From the IMG/VR virus record IMGVR_UViG_3300025695_000034, positions 1 through 42,097 of that record: 42,097 nt of DNA, one strand, 5' to 3'. The notes below the pieces were generated by a model. It ran no database searches, was not told the DNA's origin, and saw only the letters and a program-made list of their open reading frames with translations. The first letter of the stretch is position 1. Every line of letters begins with the position of its first letter. Below, in pieces: positions 6,954 to 14,572 of this stretch. A program made the position numbers and the translations under genes. Source of the stretch: a virus.

Positions 6954-6968
6954 ATTTTAAACAATAAT

Positions 6969-6990
6969 AGGGGGCTTCATGCTCCCTTCT
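6969..6990 (+). terminator. Weak stem-loop after the DUF932 gene
   Basis: AGGGGGC (6969-6975) pairs with GCTCCCT (6981-6987) over TTCAT, seven pairs with one G-U. Only a short U-rich tail (TCTT) follows. It may attenuate or process the transcript rather than end it. Confidence 0.4.
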
Positions 6991-7000
6991 TGGAGAACAT

Positions 7001-7201
7001 ATGACATTTACTTTTTTAAATAAGTTTGTAACACTAAGTTTTAGAAATGGTTTTGGTTTTGATATTGAAGCTTGTGATAGTCGCCCAGTATTTGTACTTG
7101 AAGATGATGAAATACTACCCTCTTGTTTTAACGGTATTATATTTTTAATTCCTTTTGTTGTTGTAAGTATTGGTACTGTGTTTGTGTTGGAGGATGAATG
7201 A
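7001..7201 (+). CDS. Small membrane protein, unknown function
   Basis: 66 residues, not recognised. It starts MTFTFLNKFVTLSF behind GGAG. The C-terminal half has a hydrophobic segment of about 20 residues (IIFLIPFVVVSIGTVFVL) ending in EDE, consistent with a single membrane helix with a short acidic tail. FVLEDDE and FVLEDE occur twice, before and at the end of the helix. It overlaps the next gene by four bases. Confidence 0.6.
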   Translation: MTFTFLNKFVTLSFRNGFGFDIEACDSRPVFVLEDDEILPSCFNGIIFLIPFVVVSIGTVFVLEDE

Positions 7202-7431
7202 TGATTAGATATATTAAAAATAAAACAACAGGGCGTACCGATAAAGAGTATGCCATGTACAGTGGTTCAAAGGCAGGTTATATGTTCAACCCTCTAAAGG
7301 ATGGACAAGTTTTAATCCATAAAGGTTTACCTTCTTTTAACACTGCAGTAGTAGAAGATATAAAAAGTTTAAAAGCTCAGCGACTTGCTGAAGCAATGTA
7401 CTATCAGCGCAACACCACTCGATTCGATTAA
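7198..7431 (+). CDS. Small early protein, unknown function
   Basis: 77 residues (76 if the second of two adjacent ATGs at 7201 is used), with GGAGG closely upstream. Basic product: MMIRYIKNKTTGRTDKEYAM..., beta-like in the first half, then a helix with a KSLKAQRLAEAMYYQR pattern. No domain recognised. It overlaps the upstream membrane protein by four bases, indicating coupled translation. Confidence 0.65.
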   Translation: MMIRYIKNKTTGRTDKEYAMYSGSKAGYMFNPLKDGQVLIHKGLPSFNTAVVEDIKSLKAQRLAEAMYYQRNTTRFD

Positions 7432-7442
7432 GGATAAAGACA

Positions 7443-7898
7443 ATGATTAAATATAACTTAGAAAGATTAGCAGTTGAAGCAATCATAAATGATGGTACTT
7501 ACAATAGTGATGAAGATTGGTGGACAAGTTTCACTACTGATGAAGGTAAGGTTTATGATGTAAATGTATATCATCCAGACCCTGCCCTTAGTTATGTAAG
7601 AATAACAATCTATAATTGTATCGCTTCAATGGACGGTACTAATTGGGTAACAGACACAGAAAGTGAAGCAGGATTTATAGAAATACCTAAGTCTATTATC
7701 ATGCCTGATGAAAGAGTAAACACTTATGATGTCACCTTCCAAGTTGTAACAGAGTATACCATTAAAACTGATGCCTCGGGACATGCTGAAGCTTTACTTA
7801 AAGTTAAAGAGATGAAGGAGAAACATGACTTAATAGCGCGTGGAGTATTCAAAGATATTAATGTAGTTGTCACATCATCTAAAGAAGTTAAGGAATAA
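7443..7898 (+). CDS. Early protein, unknown function
   Basis: 151 residues, not recognised. ATG follows AAGGAT. Acidic, with aromatic clusters near the start (NSDEDWWTSFTTDEGKVYDV) and a likely beta-sheet body; the C-terminal 50 residues (YTIKTDASGHAEALLKVKEM) resemble the beta-alpha arrangement of small helper domains seen in several phage proteins. It is spaced two bases from the next gene, so it is part of the same operon. Confidence 0.65.
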   Translation: MIKYNLERLAVEAIINDGTYNSDEDWWTSFTTDEGKVYDVNVYHPDPALSYVRITIYNCIASMDGTNWVTDTESEAGFIEIPKSIIMPDERVNTYDVTFQVVTEYTIKTDASGHAEALLKVKEMKEKHDLIARGVFKDINVVVTSSKEVKE

Positions 7899-7900
7899 TC

Positions 7901-8095
7901 ATGAGCCAGAAAATAAAAGCAATACATAGATGCGTAGAGTATTTAACTGAGCAAGGTTATTACGGAGACTTCAATATGTTATTTGCGACCAACGGAAAGA
8001 ATACTGCTGAGTATCTTTGCGAACGCTTCACCACTTCTAATGGAGGTGAAGTATTAGATAGTGATTATGATATTGTTAAAGAATGGTTGGAGTAA
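7901..8095 (+). CDS. Small early protein, unknown function
   Basis: 64 residues, behind AAGGAA. Product MSQKIKAIHRCVEYLTEQGY..., one probable helix followed by YLCERFTTSNGGEVLDSDYD and a helical end. Two cysteines (residues 11 and 41) are too far apart to suggest a metal site. Not recognised. Confidence 0.6.
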   Translation: MSQKIKAIHRCVEYLTEQGYYGDFNMLFATNGKNTAEYLCERFTTSNGGEVLDSDYDIVKEWLE

Positions 8096-8100
8096 TTAGG

Positions 8101-8265
8101 ATGACTAAAGAAGAAGAAATTAATGAGCGCGTAGAGTTACTTAAAGCATGGGCATATGGAGCAGAGATAGAAGTATATGATGCCGCGCTAGAAGAATGGC
8201 GTGACCTTAACGGCACAGGTTTCCACCATGAACTTAAGTATCGACTAAAAGATAAGGAGAAATAA
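8101..8265 (+). CDS. Small acidic early protein, unknown function
   Basis: 54 residues from the ATG at 8101 with GGAG upstream; an earlier in-frame ATG at 8083 lies inside the previous gene and is less likely. The product starts MTKEEEINERVELLKAWAYG and then has EVYDAALEEWRDLNG and FHHELKYRLKDKE, a pattern seen in small phage proteins with a beta-hairpin describing an ordered argument list (a W-x-D-L turn). Function unknown. Confidence 0.6.
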   Translation: MTKEEEINERVELLKAWAYGAEIEVYDAALEEWRDLNGTGFHHELKYRLKDKEK

Positions 8266-8266
8266 C

Positions 8267-8344
8267 TTGGATTCATTATCATTTACGTTTATATTATTTA
8301 TAATATGTGTAGTCATTTGGTTTATTTATGAGGATAGAACATGA
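8267..8344 (+). CDS. 25-residue single-helix membrane microprotein (TTG start)
   Basis: A tiny gene read by hand. TTG at 8267-8269 is preceded by AAGGAG at ideal spacing. The product is MDSLSFTFILFIICVVIWFIYEDRT, essentially one membrane helix with a short charged end. Its TGA overlaps the ATG of the next gene as ATGA, the classic coupling arrangement. Without the Shine-Dalgarno and the exact overlap it would be dismissed as noise. A role at the inner membrane early in infection is possible, target unknown. Confidence 0.55.
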   Translation: MDSLSFTFILFIICVVIWFIYEDRT

Positions 8345-8724
8345 AAGAATTATATGAAATTAGTTTTACTTGGGGCATTGATAATGTGTTAGACGTAAGG
8401 GCTGACTTAACCTACGACGAAGCATACCAAGTACTATTATCTTTGAAGGATAACTTCACTCGAGAAGAAGGTATATGTGACAACACTATACTCGAGCTAA
8501 GCTACGAGCTTTTCCCTGAAGATAGAGAGATGGAGCTTCAGAAGTTTAGGGTTCGTGTTGGAAGACGAGACGTTAAACAATGTATGGTAGAGATGGAAGC
8601 CTACACAGAAAATGAAGCAACAAAACTTGTAGAAGAAATGATAAAGCGTGGAGAGTTTCACAACAAAACATTCACCACTACAGCAATAACAAATGAATTT
8701 ATATTCGATGTGTCACCAACATGA
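8341..8724 (+). CDS. Early acidic protein, unknown function
   Basis: 127 residues, not recognised. It begins at the ATGA shared with the preceding microprotein and ends at an ATGA shared with the next. Acidic and largely alpha/beta: FTWGIDNVLDVRADLTYDEA, a middle with FRVRVGRRDVKQCMV, then YTENEATKLVEEMIKRGEF. The second half looks like a strand-helix repeat of the first, hinting at an internally duplicated small domain. Confidence 0.65.
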   Translation: MKELYEISFTWGIDNVLDVRADLTYDEAYQVLLSLKDNFTREEGICDNTILELSYELFPEDREMELQKFRVRVGRRDVKQCMVEMEAYTENEATKLVEEMIKRGEFHNKTFTTTAITNEFIFDVSPT

Positions 8725-8801
8725 ATATAATAATTGGATTAGTTGTTTGCGCTTTACTCGCAGTTGTAATAGAATATATTTTTAAAAGGTTTAACTTATG
8801 A
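8721..8801 (+). CDS. 26-residue single-helix membrane microprotein
   Basis: A tiny gene read by hand: ATG at 8721 overlapping the previous stop (ATGA) and TGA overlapping the next ATG at 8798 (ATGA). The product is a hydrophobic helix (MNIIIGLVVCALLAVVIEYI) followed by FKRFNL, a typical N-out/C-in topology with a basic cytoplasmic end. It is the second such microprotein within 500 bases. Tight overlaps on both sides support translation by coupling. Confidence 0.55.
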   Translation: MNIIIGLVVCALLAVVIEYIFKRFNL

Positions 8802-9286
8802 ATAGCTTTGAAAAATGCAGAGCCATCGAAGAAGAAAGTAACAAAAAAGTATTTGAGTTTTTAAATAAACGTTATGATTTTGTTATACATACCGATGACT
8901 TTAGAAATAATTTAACATATCAAACTTATTATGGAGATTACTTAGCAGTTAAAAGAGATAAGAAACTTTTCATTGAAGTAAAAGCAGAAGTAAAAAACAG
9001 ATATAATAATTTTTACTTAGAAACATGGAGTAATAAACCAACAAACTTAGGATGGTTTAGAAAATGTAAGGCTGATGTTATTCTTTATCACTTCTTAGAA
9101 GATGATACAATATATATGTTTGACTTAAAGAAAGCTCAAGAATATATTGAAGAGCATCCAGATAAGTACAATGAAAAACCACAGAGCAAATACTCTCAAA
9201 AGAATAAAGCTTATGGACTTTGCGTATCCATTACTGATATAATGAACCACGCAGGTATTACTACTATTAACTTAACGGAGAAATAA
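8798..9286 (+). CDS. PD-(D/E)XK nuclease-like protein
   Basis: 162 residues. The core GDYLAVKRDKKLFIEVKAE has Asp47 followed 13 residues later by Glu60-x-Lys62, on adjacent strands as expected for the PD-(D/E)XK nuclease fold; a preceding helix (KCRAIEEESNKKVFEFLNK) carries acidic residues that could be the first motif. Aromatic-rich NLGWFRKCKADVILYHF would form the next strand and helix. Such small phage nucleases resolve or degrade DNA, but the substrate cannot be read from sequence. It overlaps the membrane microprotein upstream and is two bases from the next gene. Confidence 0.6.
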   Translation: MNSFEKCRAIEEESNKKVFEFLNKRYDFVIHTDDFRNNLTYQTYYGDYLAVKRDKKLFIEVKAEVKNRYNNFYLETWSNKPTNLGWFRKCKADVILYHFLEDDTIYMFDLKKAQEYIEEHPDKYNEKPQSKYSQKNKAYGLCVSITDIMNHAGITTINLTEK

Positions 9287-9287
9287 A

Positions 9288-9530
9288 ATGGATTCATTCC
9301 TAGAATTTAAAAACCCTTACAACATTTACATTGCACGTAATATGATTACAAGTGTTAAACAACATGGCACTAATATTCTTATCTCAACTAGCGATGGAGG
9401 TGTTCATAAAATAAACGAAAAAGATTATACGCTTAATGATGTAATGAAGATGTGTGTGCCTACAGCCAAGAGCGCAAGCACATCAACACCCACTAAGAGT
9501 AAGGCGACAAAAAAATCGCTTGACAACTAA
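9288..9530 (+). CDS. Small early protein, unknown function
   Basis: 80 residues behind GGAG. The first 55 look like a small beta-rich domain (NMITSVKQHGTNILISTSDG with HKINEKDYTLNDVM); the last 25 are Ser/Thr/Lys-rich and probably disordered (KSASTSTPTKSKATKKSLDN). The -35 element of promoter P3 lies within its final codons. Not recognised. Confidence 0.65.
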   Translation: MDSFLEFKNPYNIYIARNMITSVKQHGTNILISTSDGGVHKINEKDYTLNDVMKMCVPTAKSASTSTPTKSKATKKSLDN

Positions 9531-9548
9531 CGAAACATCCTGTAATCT
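9520..9548 (+). promoter_or_regulatory. Promoter P3 for the replication genes
   Basis: TTGACA (9520-9525) and TAATCT (9543-9548), 17-base spacer. The predicted start near 9555 falls on the GGCATCG leader. The -35 overlaps the end of the preceding coding sequence. Confidence 0.6.
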
Positions 9549-9553
9549 GTATA

Positions 9554-9583
9554 GGCATCGGTGGGGTAACGACCTCATCGGTG
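9554..9583 (+). promoter_or_regulatory. 5' leader stem-loop of the P3 transcript
   Basis: It begins GGCATCG like the P1 and P2 leaders. GGTGGGGT (9560-9567) pairs with ACCTCATC (9572-9579) over AACG, eight pairs with two G-U. The stem sequence differs from P1 and P2, so what is shared is the 5' GGCATCG and the presence of a stem-loop at the start site. CATCGGTG is directly repeated at 9556-9563 and 9576-9583. Confidence 0.55.
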
Positions 9584-9620
9584 TAACTAAATCATCAACA
9601 CTATTTAGAGGTAATATATT

Positions 9621-10040
9621 ATGCCAGTTATTCAAGGTAAAGCATTTTGGGCTTCAGTCACTCAGCCTAACACAACGTACGACCCAGTATATTCTGTTAA
9701 CTTAGTCGTAGACGAAGACACTGCAGAGCAGTTCCGCAACGATGGCTACACTGTTAAAGATATGGAAGAAGGTCCTGCGTTAGTAATCAAGCGTAAGGTG
9801 AATGGTCCTAACGATATGGTACGCCAAGCACCTAAGCTTATGGACAAAGCAAAGAATGAGATTGATACTCTTGTCGGCAATGGTTCATTAGTTAAGGTAC
9901 AGTACAAGCCTTGGGAATCACAGTGGAAAGGTAAGACCTTCAAAGGTTTAGACTTCCAAGCAATGCAAGTATTAGACTTGATTAAGTATCAGGTAGCTGA
10001 CGGTGAAGAGTTTGACTCGGAGGACGAAGACGAGCTATGA
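9621..10040 (+). CDS. ssb: Single-stranded DNA-binding protein, T7 gp2.5-like
   Basis: 139 residues behind AGAGGT. It coats single-stranded DNA at the fork and recruits polymerase and helicase. It has an OB-fold-like beta pattern (VIQGKAFWASVTQPNTTYDP, then YSVNLVVDE and SLVKVQYKPWES) and ends in a strongly acidic tail (EEFDSEDEDEL), the protein-interaction tail of gp2.5-type SSBs. First gene behind P3 and followed, after one small gene, by an intrinsic terminator, so it is probably made at higher levels than the replisome genes. It overlaps the next gene by four bases. Confidence 0.85.
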   Translation: MPVIQGKAFWASVTQPNTTYDPVYSVNLVVDEDTAEQFRNDGYTVKDMEEGPALVIKRKVNGPNDMVRQAPKLMDKAKNEIDTLVGNGSLVKVQYKPWESQWKGKTFKGLDFQAMQVLDLIKYQVADGEEFDSEDEDEL

Positions 10041-10237
10041 TATACAATCATCAAGAAAAGCAATATGATATTGAAAAGCTAGGGGAGGAGGGCAAACGTG
10101 CCTTCCAACTCTTAGCCTTAGCAGAAGAAAAGTTTACTGATGCAGGTAACGAGTATGTAATTGCTCAAGCATCGACAGTAGCCTTACATTCTAAGCTTCA
10201 AGAATTATTGACTGAAGACGCTTTAATCCAAGAATAA
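10037..10237 (+). CDS. Small acidic helical protein downstream of ssb
   Basis: 66 residues, coupled to ssb by an ATGA overlap. After a short beta-like start (MIYNHQEKQYDIEKLGEE) the rest is a long helix of heptad character (KRAFQLLALAEEKF...). Small proteins of this shape next to replication genes are frequent in marine phages, mostly without known function. A structural or accessory role with SSB is possible but unsupported. Confidence 0.7.
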   Translation: MIYNHQEKQYDIEKLGEEGKRAFQLLALAEEKFTDAGNEYVIAQASTVALHSKLQELLTEDALIQE

Positions 10238-10259
10238 TCTTGTGTATTTTAGTAAATCC

Positions 10260-10287
10260 AAGGGAGCTTTTTAGTTCCCTTTTTTAT
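10260..10287 (+). terminator. Intrinsic terminator between ssb and primase genes
   Basis: AAGGGAGC (10260-10267) pairs with GTTCCCTT (10274-10281), eight pairs with one G-U, loop TTTTTA, followed by TTTTTT. No promoter is seen between it and the primase start at 10310, so it probably acts partially, as an attenuator. Confidence 0.8.
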
Positions 10288-10309
10288 ACCCAACAAAAAG
10301 GAACATGAT

Positions 10310-11965
10310 ATGTCTTTTGTAAAATACAAATTACCTTGCCCACAATGTGGAGGCAGTGACCCAGTATCAATGAACGATGATGGTTCAGCTTATTGTTTCA
10401 GTTGCCAGACATTCATGCGTGACTATGAAAAAGAAATGAATGGAGAAGTAGACTACAGCAGACCTGCTAAAGAAATTAAAAAGACTACTACCCACATTCA
10501 GACAGGTGAATATTATCCTTTATCTGATAGAGGTATATCCCTTAACACAGCCAAGAAGTATGGTGTTAAATCTGTTCGCAATCACAATGGTGATATTGTT
10601 GAACATGCCTATCCTTATTTTATTAATCATGAGAATGTAGCAAGCAAGGTACGTAAACAAGATAAGACTTTCAGTTGGACCTCACCACCTAAAGGTACTG
10701 GCTTATTTGGTCAGCAGTTATTCCAATCAGGCGGTAAGTATTTAACTATTGTTGAGGGTGAATGTGATGCAATGGCAGCATATGAAATGCTCGGCAGTAA
10801 GTGGGCTGTTGTTTCCATTAAGAATGGAGCGGCAGGTGCAGACAAAGACATCAAAGAAAACTTAGAATATGTAGAGTCATTTGAAAATGTAGTGATTTGT
10901 TTCGACAAAGACAAAGCAGGTACAGATGCATCATTGAAGGTAGCAAGACTATTACGCCCCGGCAAAGCTAAGATTCTTAATCTTCCCAATGGTTTCAAAG
11001 ATGCTAACGATATGCTACGTAAGGCACAGCATAAAGAATTTGTACAGAACTGGTGGAACGCAGAGTTATATACCCCATCAGGTGTACTAAGTGTTACTGC
11101 AAGCAAAGAAAAATATAAGAGCAGAGAGAAGAAAGAAAGCATACCTTATCCTTGGGCAGGGCTTAACGCAAAGCTAGAAGGCTTACGCCTTGGAGAGTTA
11201 GTTACCCTTACTGGTGGTACAGGACTTGGTAAGAGTTCAATCACAAGAGAGTTAGAACACTGGCTTATAAAAGAAACTAAAGATAATGTAGGTGTCATTG
11301 CGTTAGAAGAAAACTGGCAACGTACCATTGATGGCATCCTAAGTATTGAATCTAATTCTAAGATGCATCTCGATTCAGTACGCAGTGAGATGTCTGAAGA
11401 AGAAATTGATAAGCATTACTATAATGTATTTGAGGGCGAGAACGAAGGACGTGTTTGGGTTCACTCTCACCTTGGCGTTAACGATATAGATAGTATCTTC
11501 AGCAAGCTACGCTTTATGATTATTGGTTGTGATTGTAAATGGATTGTGGTTGACCACTTACATATGTTAGTTCTTAGTGCCTTAGAATCTGATGAGCGAA
11601 AAGCTATTGATAATATTATGCACCGACTTCGTACCCTTGTTGAAGAGACAGGCTGTGGAATGATTCTTGTTTCTCACTTACGTCGTGTCGATGGCAACAA
11701 AGGACATGAGAATGGTATCGAGACAGGCTTATCTCACTTACGTGGTTCTCAGTCTATCGCTCAGCTAAGTGATTGTGTTATTGGTCTTGAAAGAAATCAG
11801 CAGTCTGATGACCCAATTGAGGCTTCCACTACCAAGGTTCGTGTGTTAAAATCTAGATATACTGGTGACGTTGGAGTAGCAACACACCTTCTTTATGATA
11901 AACATACAGGTAGACTAGATGAGACACTACCAGAAGAGGATAACTTTTTTGAGGATGAATTATGA
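10310..11965 (+). CDS. T7 gp4-like primase-helicase
   Basis: 551 residues. Makes RNA primers and unwinds the fork as a ring hexamer. The N-terminal zinc ribbon has C-P-Q-C near residues 10-13 and C-F-S-C near 29-32; the TOPRIM primase core has VEGECDA (about 149-154) and FDKDKAG (about 199); the helicase has Walker A GGTGLGKS (about 302-309) and Walker B WIVVDHLHM (about 412), with HLRR and the SHLRGSQSI loop after it. Length and order match T7 gp4 (566). The last four bases overlap the polymerase start. Confidence 0.95.
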   Translation: MSFVKYKLPCPQCGGSDPVSMNDDGSAYCFSCQTFMRDYEKEMNGEVDYSRPAKEIKKTTTHIQTGEYYPLSDRGISLNTAKKYGVKSVRNHNGDIVEHAYPYFINHENVASKVRKQDKTFSWTSPPKGTGLFGQQLFQSGGKYLTIVEGECDAMAAYEMLGSKWAVVSIKNGAAGADKDIKENLEYVESFENVVICFDKDKAGTDASLKVARLLRPGKAKILNLPNGFKDANDMLRKAQHKEFVQNWWNAELYTPSGVLSVTASKEKYKSREKKESIPYPWAGLNAKLEGLRLGELVTLTGGTGLGKSSITRELEHWLIKETKDNVGVIALEENWQRTIDGILSIESNSKMHLDSVRSEMSEEEIDKHYYNVFEGENEGRVWVHSHLGVNDIDSIFSKLRFMIIGCDCKWIVVDHLHMLVLSALESDERKAIDNIMHRLRTLVEETGCGMILVSHLRRVDGNKGHENGIETGLSHLRGSQSIAQLSDCVIGLERNQQSDDPIEASTTKVRVLKSRYTGDVGVATHLLYDKHTGRLDETLPEEDNFFEDEL

Positions 11966-13722
11966 AAAGCTTAGTGTTTGATATAGAAGCGAATGGATTT
12001 AATCCTGATGTTATTTTTTGTATTGTAATTGTAGATGTGGATACAGGAGAAACTTATGAGTACGACCCACAACAAATTGATGAAGCTGTGGCGCACCTTC
12101 AAACTGCGGATAAGCTTATCGGTCACAATATTATCGGCTACGATTTACCTGTCATACATAAAATCAAAGGTGTGGATTTATCAGAGCATGCCAAAGTTTT
12201 AGACACACTTGTTCTTAGTAGATTATTTAATCCCACTCGAGAGGGTGGTCATAGTCTTGATGCTTGGGGTCAGAAGCTTGGGTACAATAAGATTAAGTAT
12301 GATAACTTTGAATACTTTGAGCCAGAGATGATGACTTATTGTGTTCGTGATACTAAGCTTAATGCAAAAGTATTTAAATGTTTGCGCCAAGAAGCAAGAG
12401 GTTTCTCTAAGCAATCAATAGAATTAGAGCATGGTGTATATAGTATTATCCAAGAACAGATACGCAATGGGTTTAAGCTTAATGTCCCTTATGCTATGGA
12501 GCTTGTGGCAGAGATAACTGCAGAGCTAGTTGCTGTTGAGTCTGAAGTACATCTAACATTTAAACCTGTTGTAACTAAGACTAAGATTGAACCTTCTTAT
12601 ACTAAGATAGGTGCGCTTTCAAAGATGGGTAAGATAGCCGGACAAACAAAACGTGTACGCCTCAGCGATGAAGAGTATACAATGTTGCAAAACCCTAAAG
12701 AAAAGTATATTATACGTACAGAGTCTACGCCTTTTAATCTTGGAAGTCGGAAGCAAATCGGAGAGTATCTTGTACGCTTCGGTTGGAAACCGGTTAAGCT
12801 AACACCAACTGGTCAGCCGATTGTTGATGAAAGCACATTAGAAAAGGTTAAGAATATACCGGAGGCTCAGTTGATTGCTAAGTATCTTATGTTACAGAAA
12901 CGTGTAGCACAGATTAAATCTTGGTTAGAGTCAACGAAAAGTAACGATAGAGTATATGGTTATGTTAATAGCAATGGTGCAGTGACCGGTCGAATGACAC
13001 ACAGCGAACCTAACATGGCTCAGATACCTTCAAGTAATTCACCTTATGGTAAAGAGTGTCGCAGTTGTTGGACAGTCGAAGACAATAAGAGACTTGTAGG
13101 TATTGATGCTTCAGGACTAGAGCTACGTATGCTTGCACACTATATGAATGACGAGGAATACACTCATGAAATTCTCAACGGAGACATACACACAGCTAAC
13201 CAAAAAGCTGCGGGACTTGAATCTAGAAATCAGGCTAAGACTTTCATCTATGCCTTCTTATACGGAGCGGGAGATGCAAAAATTGGGTCAATCTCTGGAG
13301 GAAACAGAGCGACAGGTCGAAGACTTAAACAACGTTTTCTTACTAATACGCCATCACTTGCAACACTTAAAGATAGAGTATCAAGAGCGAGCAAGAAGGG
13401 GTGGCTTAAAGGATTAGACGGACGTAAACTATTTGTGCGCTCAGAACATTCAGCGTTAAATACTTTACTTCAAGGTGCAGGTGCAATCGTTATGAAAGAA
13501 GCACTTGTTATTTTAAACAAAAAGATTATTGCTTCTGGTGTTGATGCTAAGTTCGTTGCTAATGTACACGACGAATGGCAGATAGAAACCTCAGATAAAG
13601 ATGCTGATACAGTAGGTCAGTTAGGCATTGATGCAATCGTAGAAGCAGGACAGAATCTTAATATGCGTTGTCCATTAGACGGAGACTACAATGTCGGATA
13701 CAACTGGTCAGAAACACACTAA
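11962..13722 (+). CDS. Family A DNA polymerase, T7-like
   Basis: 586 residues, no 5'-3' nuclease domain. The 3'-5' exonuclease has DIE at residues 7-9, a second motif GHNIIGYDLP and the YCVRD third motif. The polymerase has motif A GIDASGLELRM (about 379-389), motif B starting at Arg422 with Lys426 and Tyr430 (RNQAKTFIYAFLYG) and motif C VHDEW (about 535). Tyr430 is at the position of E. coli PolA Phe762 and T7 Tyr526. It is shorter than T7 gp5 (704), so the thioredoxin-binding insertion is reduced or absent; the processivity partner is not visible. The gene ends 32 bases inside the next one. Confidence 0.95.
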   Translation: MKSLVFDIEANGFNPDVIFCIVIVDVDTGETYEYDPQQIDEAVAHLQTADKLIGHNIIGYDLPVIHKIKGVDLSEHAKVLDTLVLSRLFNPTREGGHSLDAWGQKLGYNKIKYDNFEYFEPEMMTYCVRDTKLNAKVFKCLRQEARGFSKQSIELEHGVYSIIQEQIRNGFKLNVPYAMELVAEITAELVAVESEVHLTFKPVVTKTKIEPSYTKIGALSKMGKIAGQTKRVRLSDEEYTMLQNPKEKYIIRTESTPFNLGSRKQIGEYLVRFGWKPVKLTPTGQPIVDESTLEKVKNIPEAQLIAKYLMLQKRVAQIKSWLESTKSNDRVYGYVNSNGAVTGRMTHSEPNMAQIPSSNSPYGKECRSCWTVEDNKRLVGIDASGLELRMLAHYMNDEEYTHEILNGDIHTANQKAAGLESRNQAKTFIYAFLYGAGDAKIGSISGGNRATGRRLKQRFLTNTPSLATLKDRVSRASKKGWLKGLDGRKLFVRSEHSALNTLLQGAGAIVMKEALVILNKKIIASGVDAKFVANVHDEWQIETSDKDADTVGQLGIDAIVEAGQNLNMRCPLDGDYNVGYNWSETH

Positions 13723-14572
13723 GAGTTTAGATACTCTTATCACAGATATATATTCTAGCCTTGAAGGTTTGTCGCATGGCGAACCTCTTAACATATCTGA
13801 GGCTGAATTAGATAAAACATTAGAGGGCATTAGAGAATGTCTTCTACATTGGTCACAACCCTCCAAGCGAAACAAAGAATTCAATCTAAGAATGTCTAAT
13901 GTTGGGCGTCCTGCTCGACTGCTTTGGTTCGAAAAGAACGCAGAAGAACGCACACCTCCCTCTCCTTCCACTCAAATTAAATTCTTATATGGTCATCTAC
14001 TAGAAGAGATTCTACTTATGCTTGTGCGCATGAGCGGACACAATGTTTCAGGCGAACAAGGTGAAGCAAAGGTTGAAGGTATTACAGGACATATGGATTG
14101 TATTATCGACGGCGAAGTAGTAGACATTAAGACAGCCTCTAAGTTTGCATTTAATAAGTTCCGCAATGGAACACTACCACAAGATGATAGCTTCGGATAC
14201 CTTGCACAGCTTGCTGCCTATGAACACTCAACAGGCACAGAGAATGGAGGCTTCCTTGTTATCAATAAAGAGTCAGGTGAGTTATGTTTATATCGTCCTG
14301 ATGATTTAGATAAACCTAACATCACACAAAGAATTAAAACTATGAAAGAACAAGTCTTTGGTGATGATATGCCTGAACCTTGTTATGAACCTGAAGCACA
14401 TGGCACTAAAGGAAACATGAAGTTACCTAAGGGTTGTACTTGGTGTAGCTTTAAACATGAATGCTATAAAGATTCAAATGATGGTGAAGGCTTAAGAACA
14501 TTTAAATATTCTAATGGTTATATTTATTTAACGAAAGTTGTTTCAGAACCTAACGTAGAGGAAATACTATGA
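13691..14572 (+). CDS. PD-(D/E)XK exonuclease with Cas4-like cysteines
   Basis: 293 residues; start ATG at 13691 behind GGAG, so the first 32 bases lie inside the polymerase gene. The nuclease core has GH-x2-E (101-105), Asp136 in GHMDCIIDG and Asp145-x-Lys147 (VVDIKTAS), the RecB/Cas4-type PD-(D/E)XK pattern. A cysteine near the N-terminus (Cys50) plus Cys249, Cys252 and Cys258 (GCTWCSFKHEC) give the one-plus-three arrangement that binds an iron-sulfur cluster in Cas4 and AddB. It may fill the role of the T7 gp6 exonuclease, in recombination or host DNA breakdown. The Fe-S cluster is inferred. Confidence 0.8.
   Translation: MSDTTGQKHTKSLDTLITDIYSSLEGLSHGEPLNISEAELDKTLEGIRECLLHWSQPSKRNKEFNLRMSNVGRPARLLWFEKNAEERTPPSPSTQIKFLYGHLLEEILLMLVRMSGHNVSGEQGEAKVEGITGHMDCIIDGEVVDIKTASKFAFNKFRNGTLPQDDSFGYLAQLAAYEHSTGTENGGFLVINKESGELCLYRPDDLDKPNITQRIKTMKEQVFGDDMPEPCYEPEAHGTKGNMKLPKGCTWCSFKHECYKDSNDGEGLRTFKYSNGYIYLTKVVSEPNVEEIL

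Noticed and set aside
9454-9705. Open frame across P3 and the start of ssb
   Set aside because: Overlaps two better-supported genes and the promoter, and has no recognisable product.
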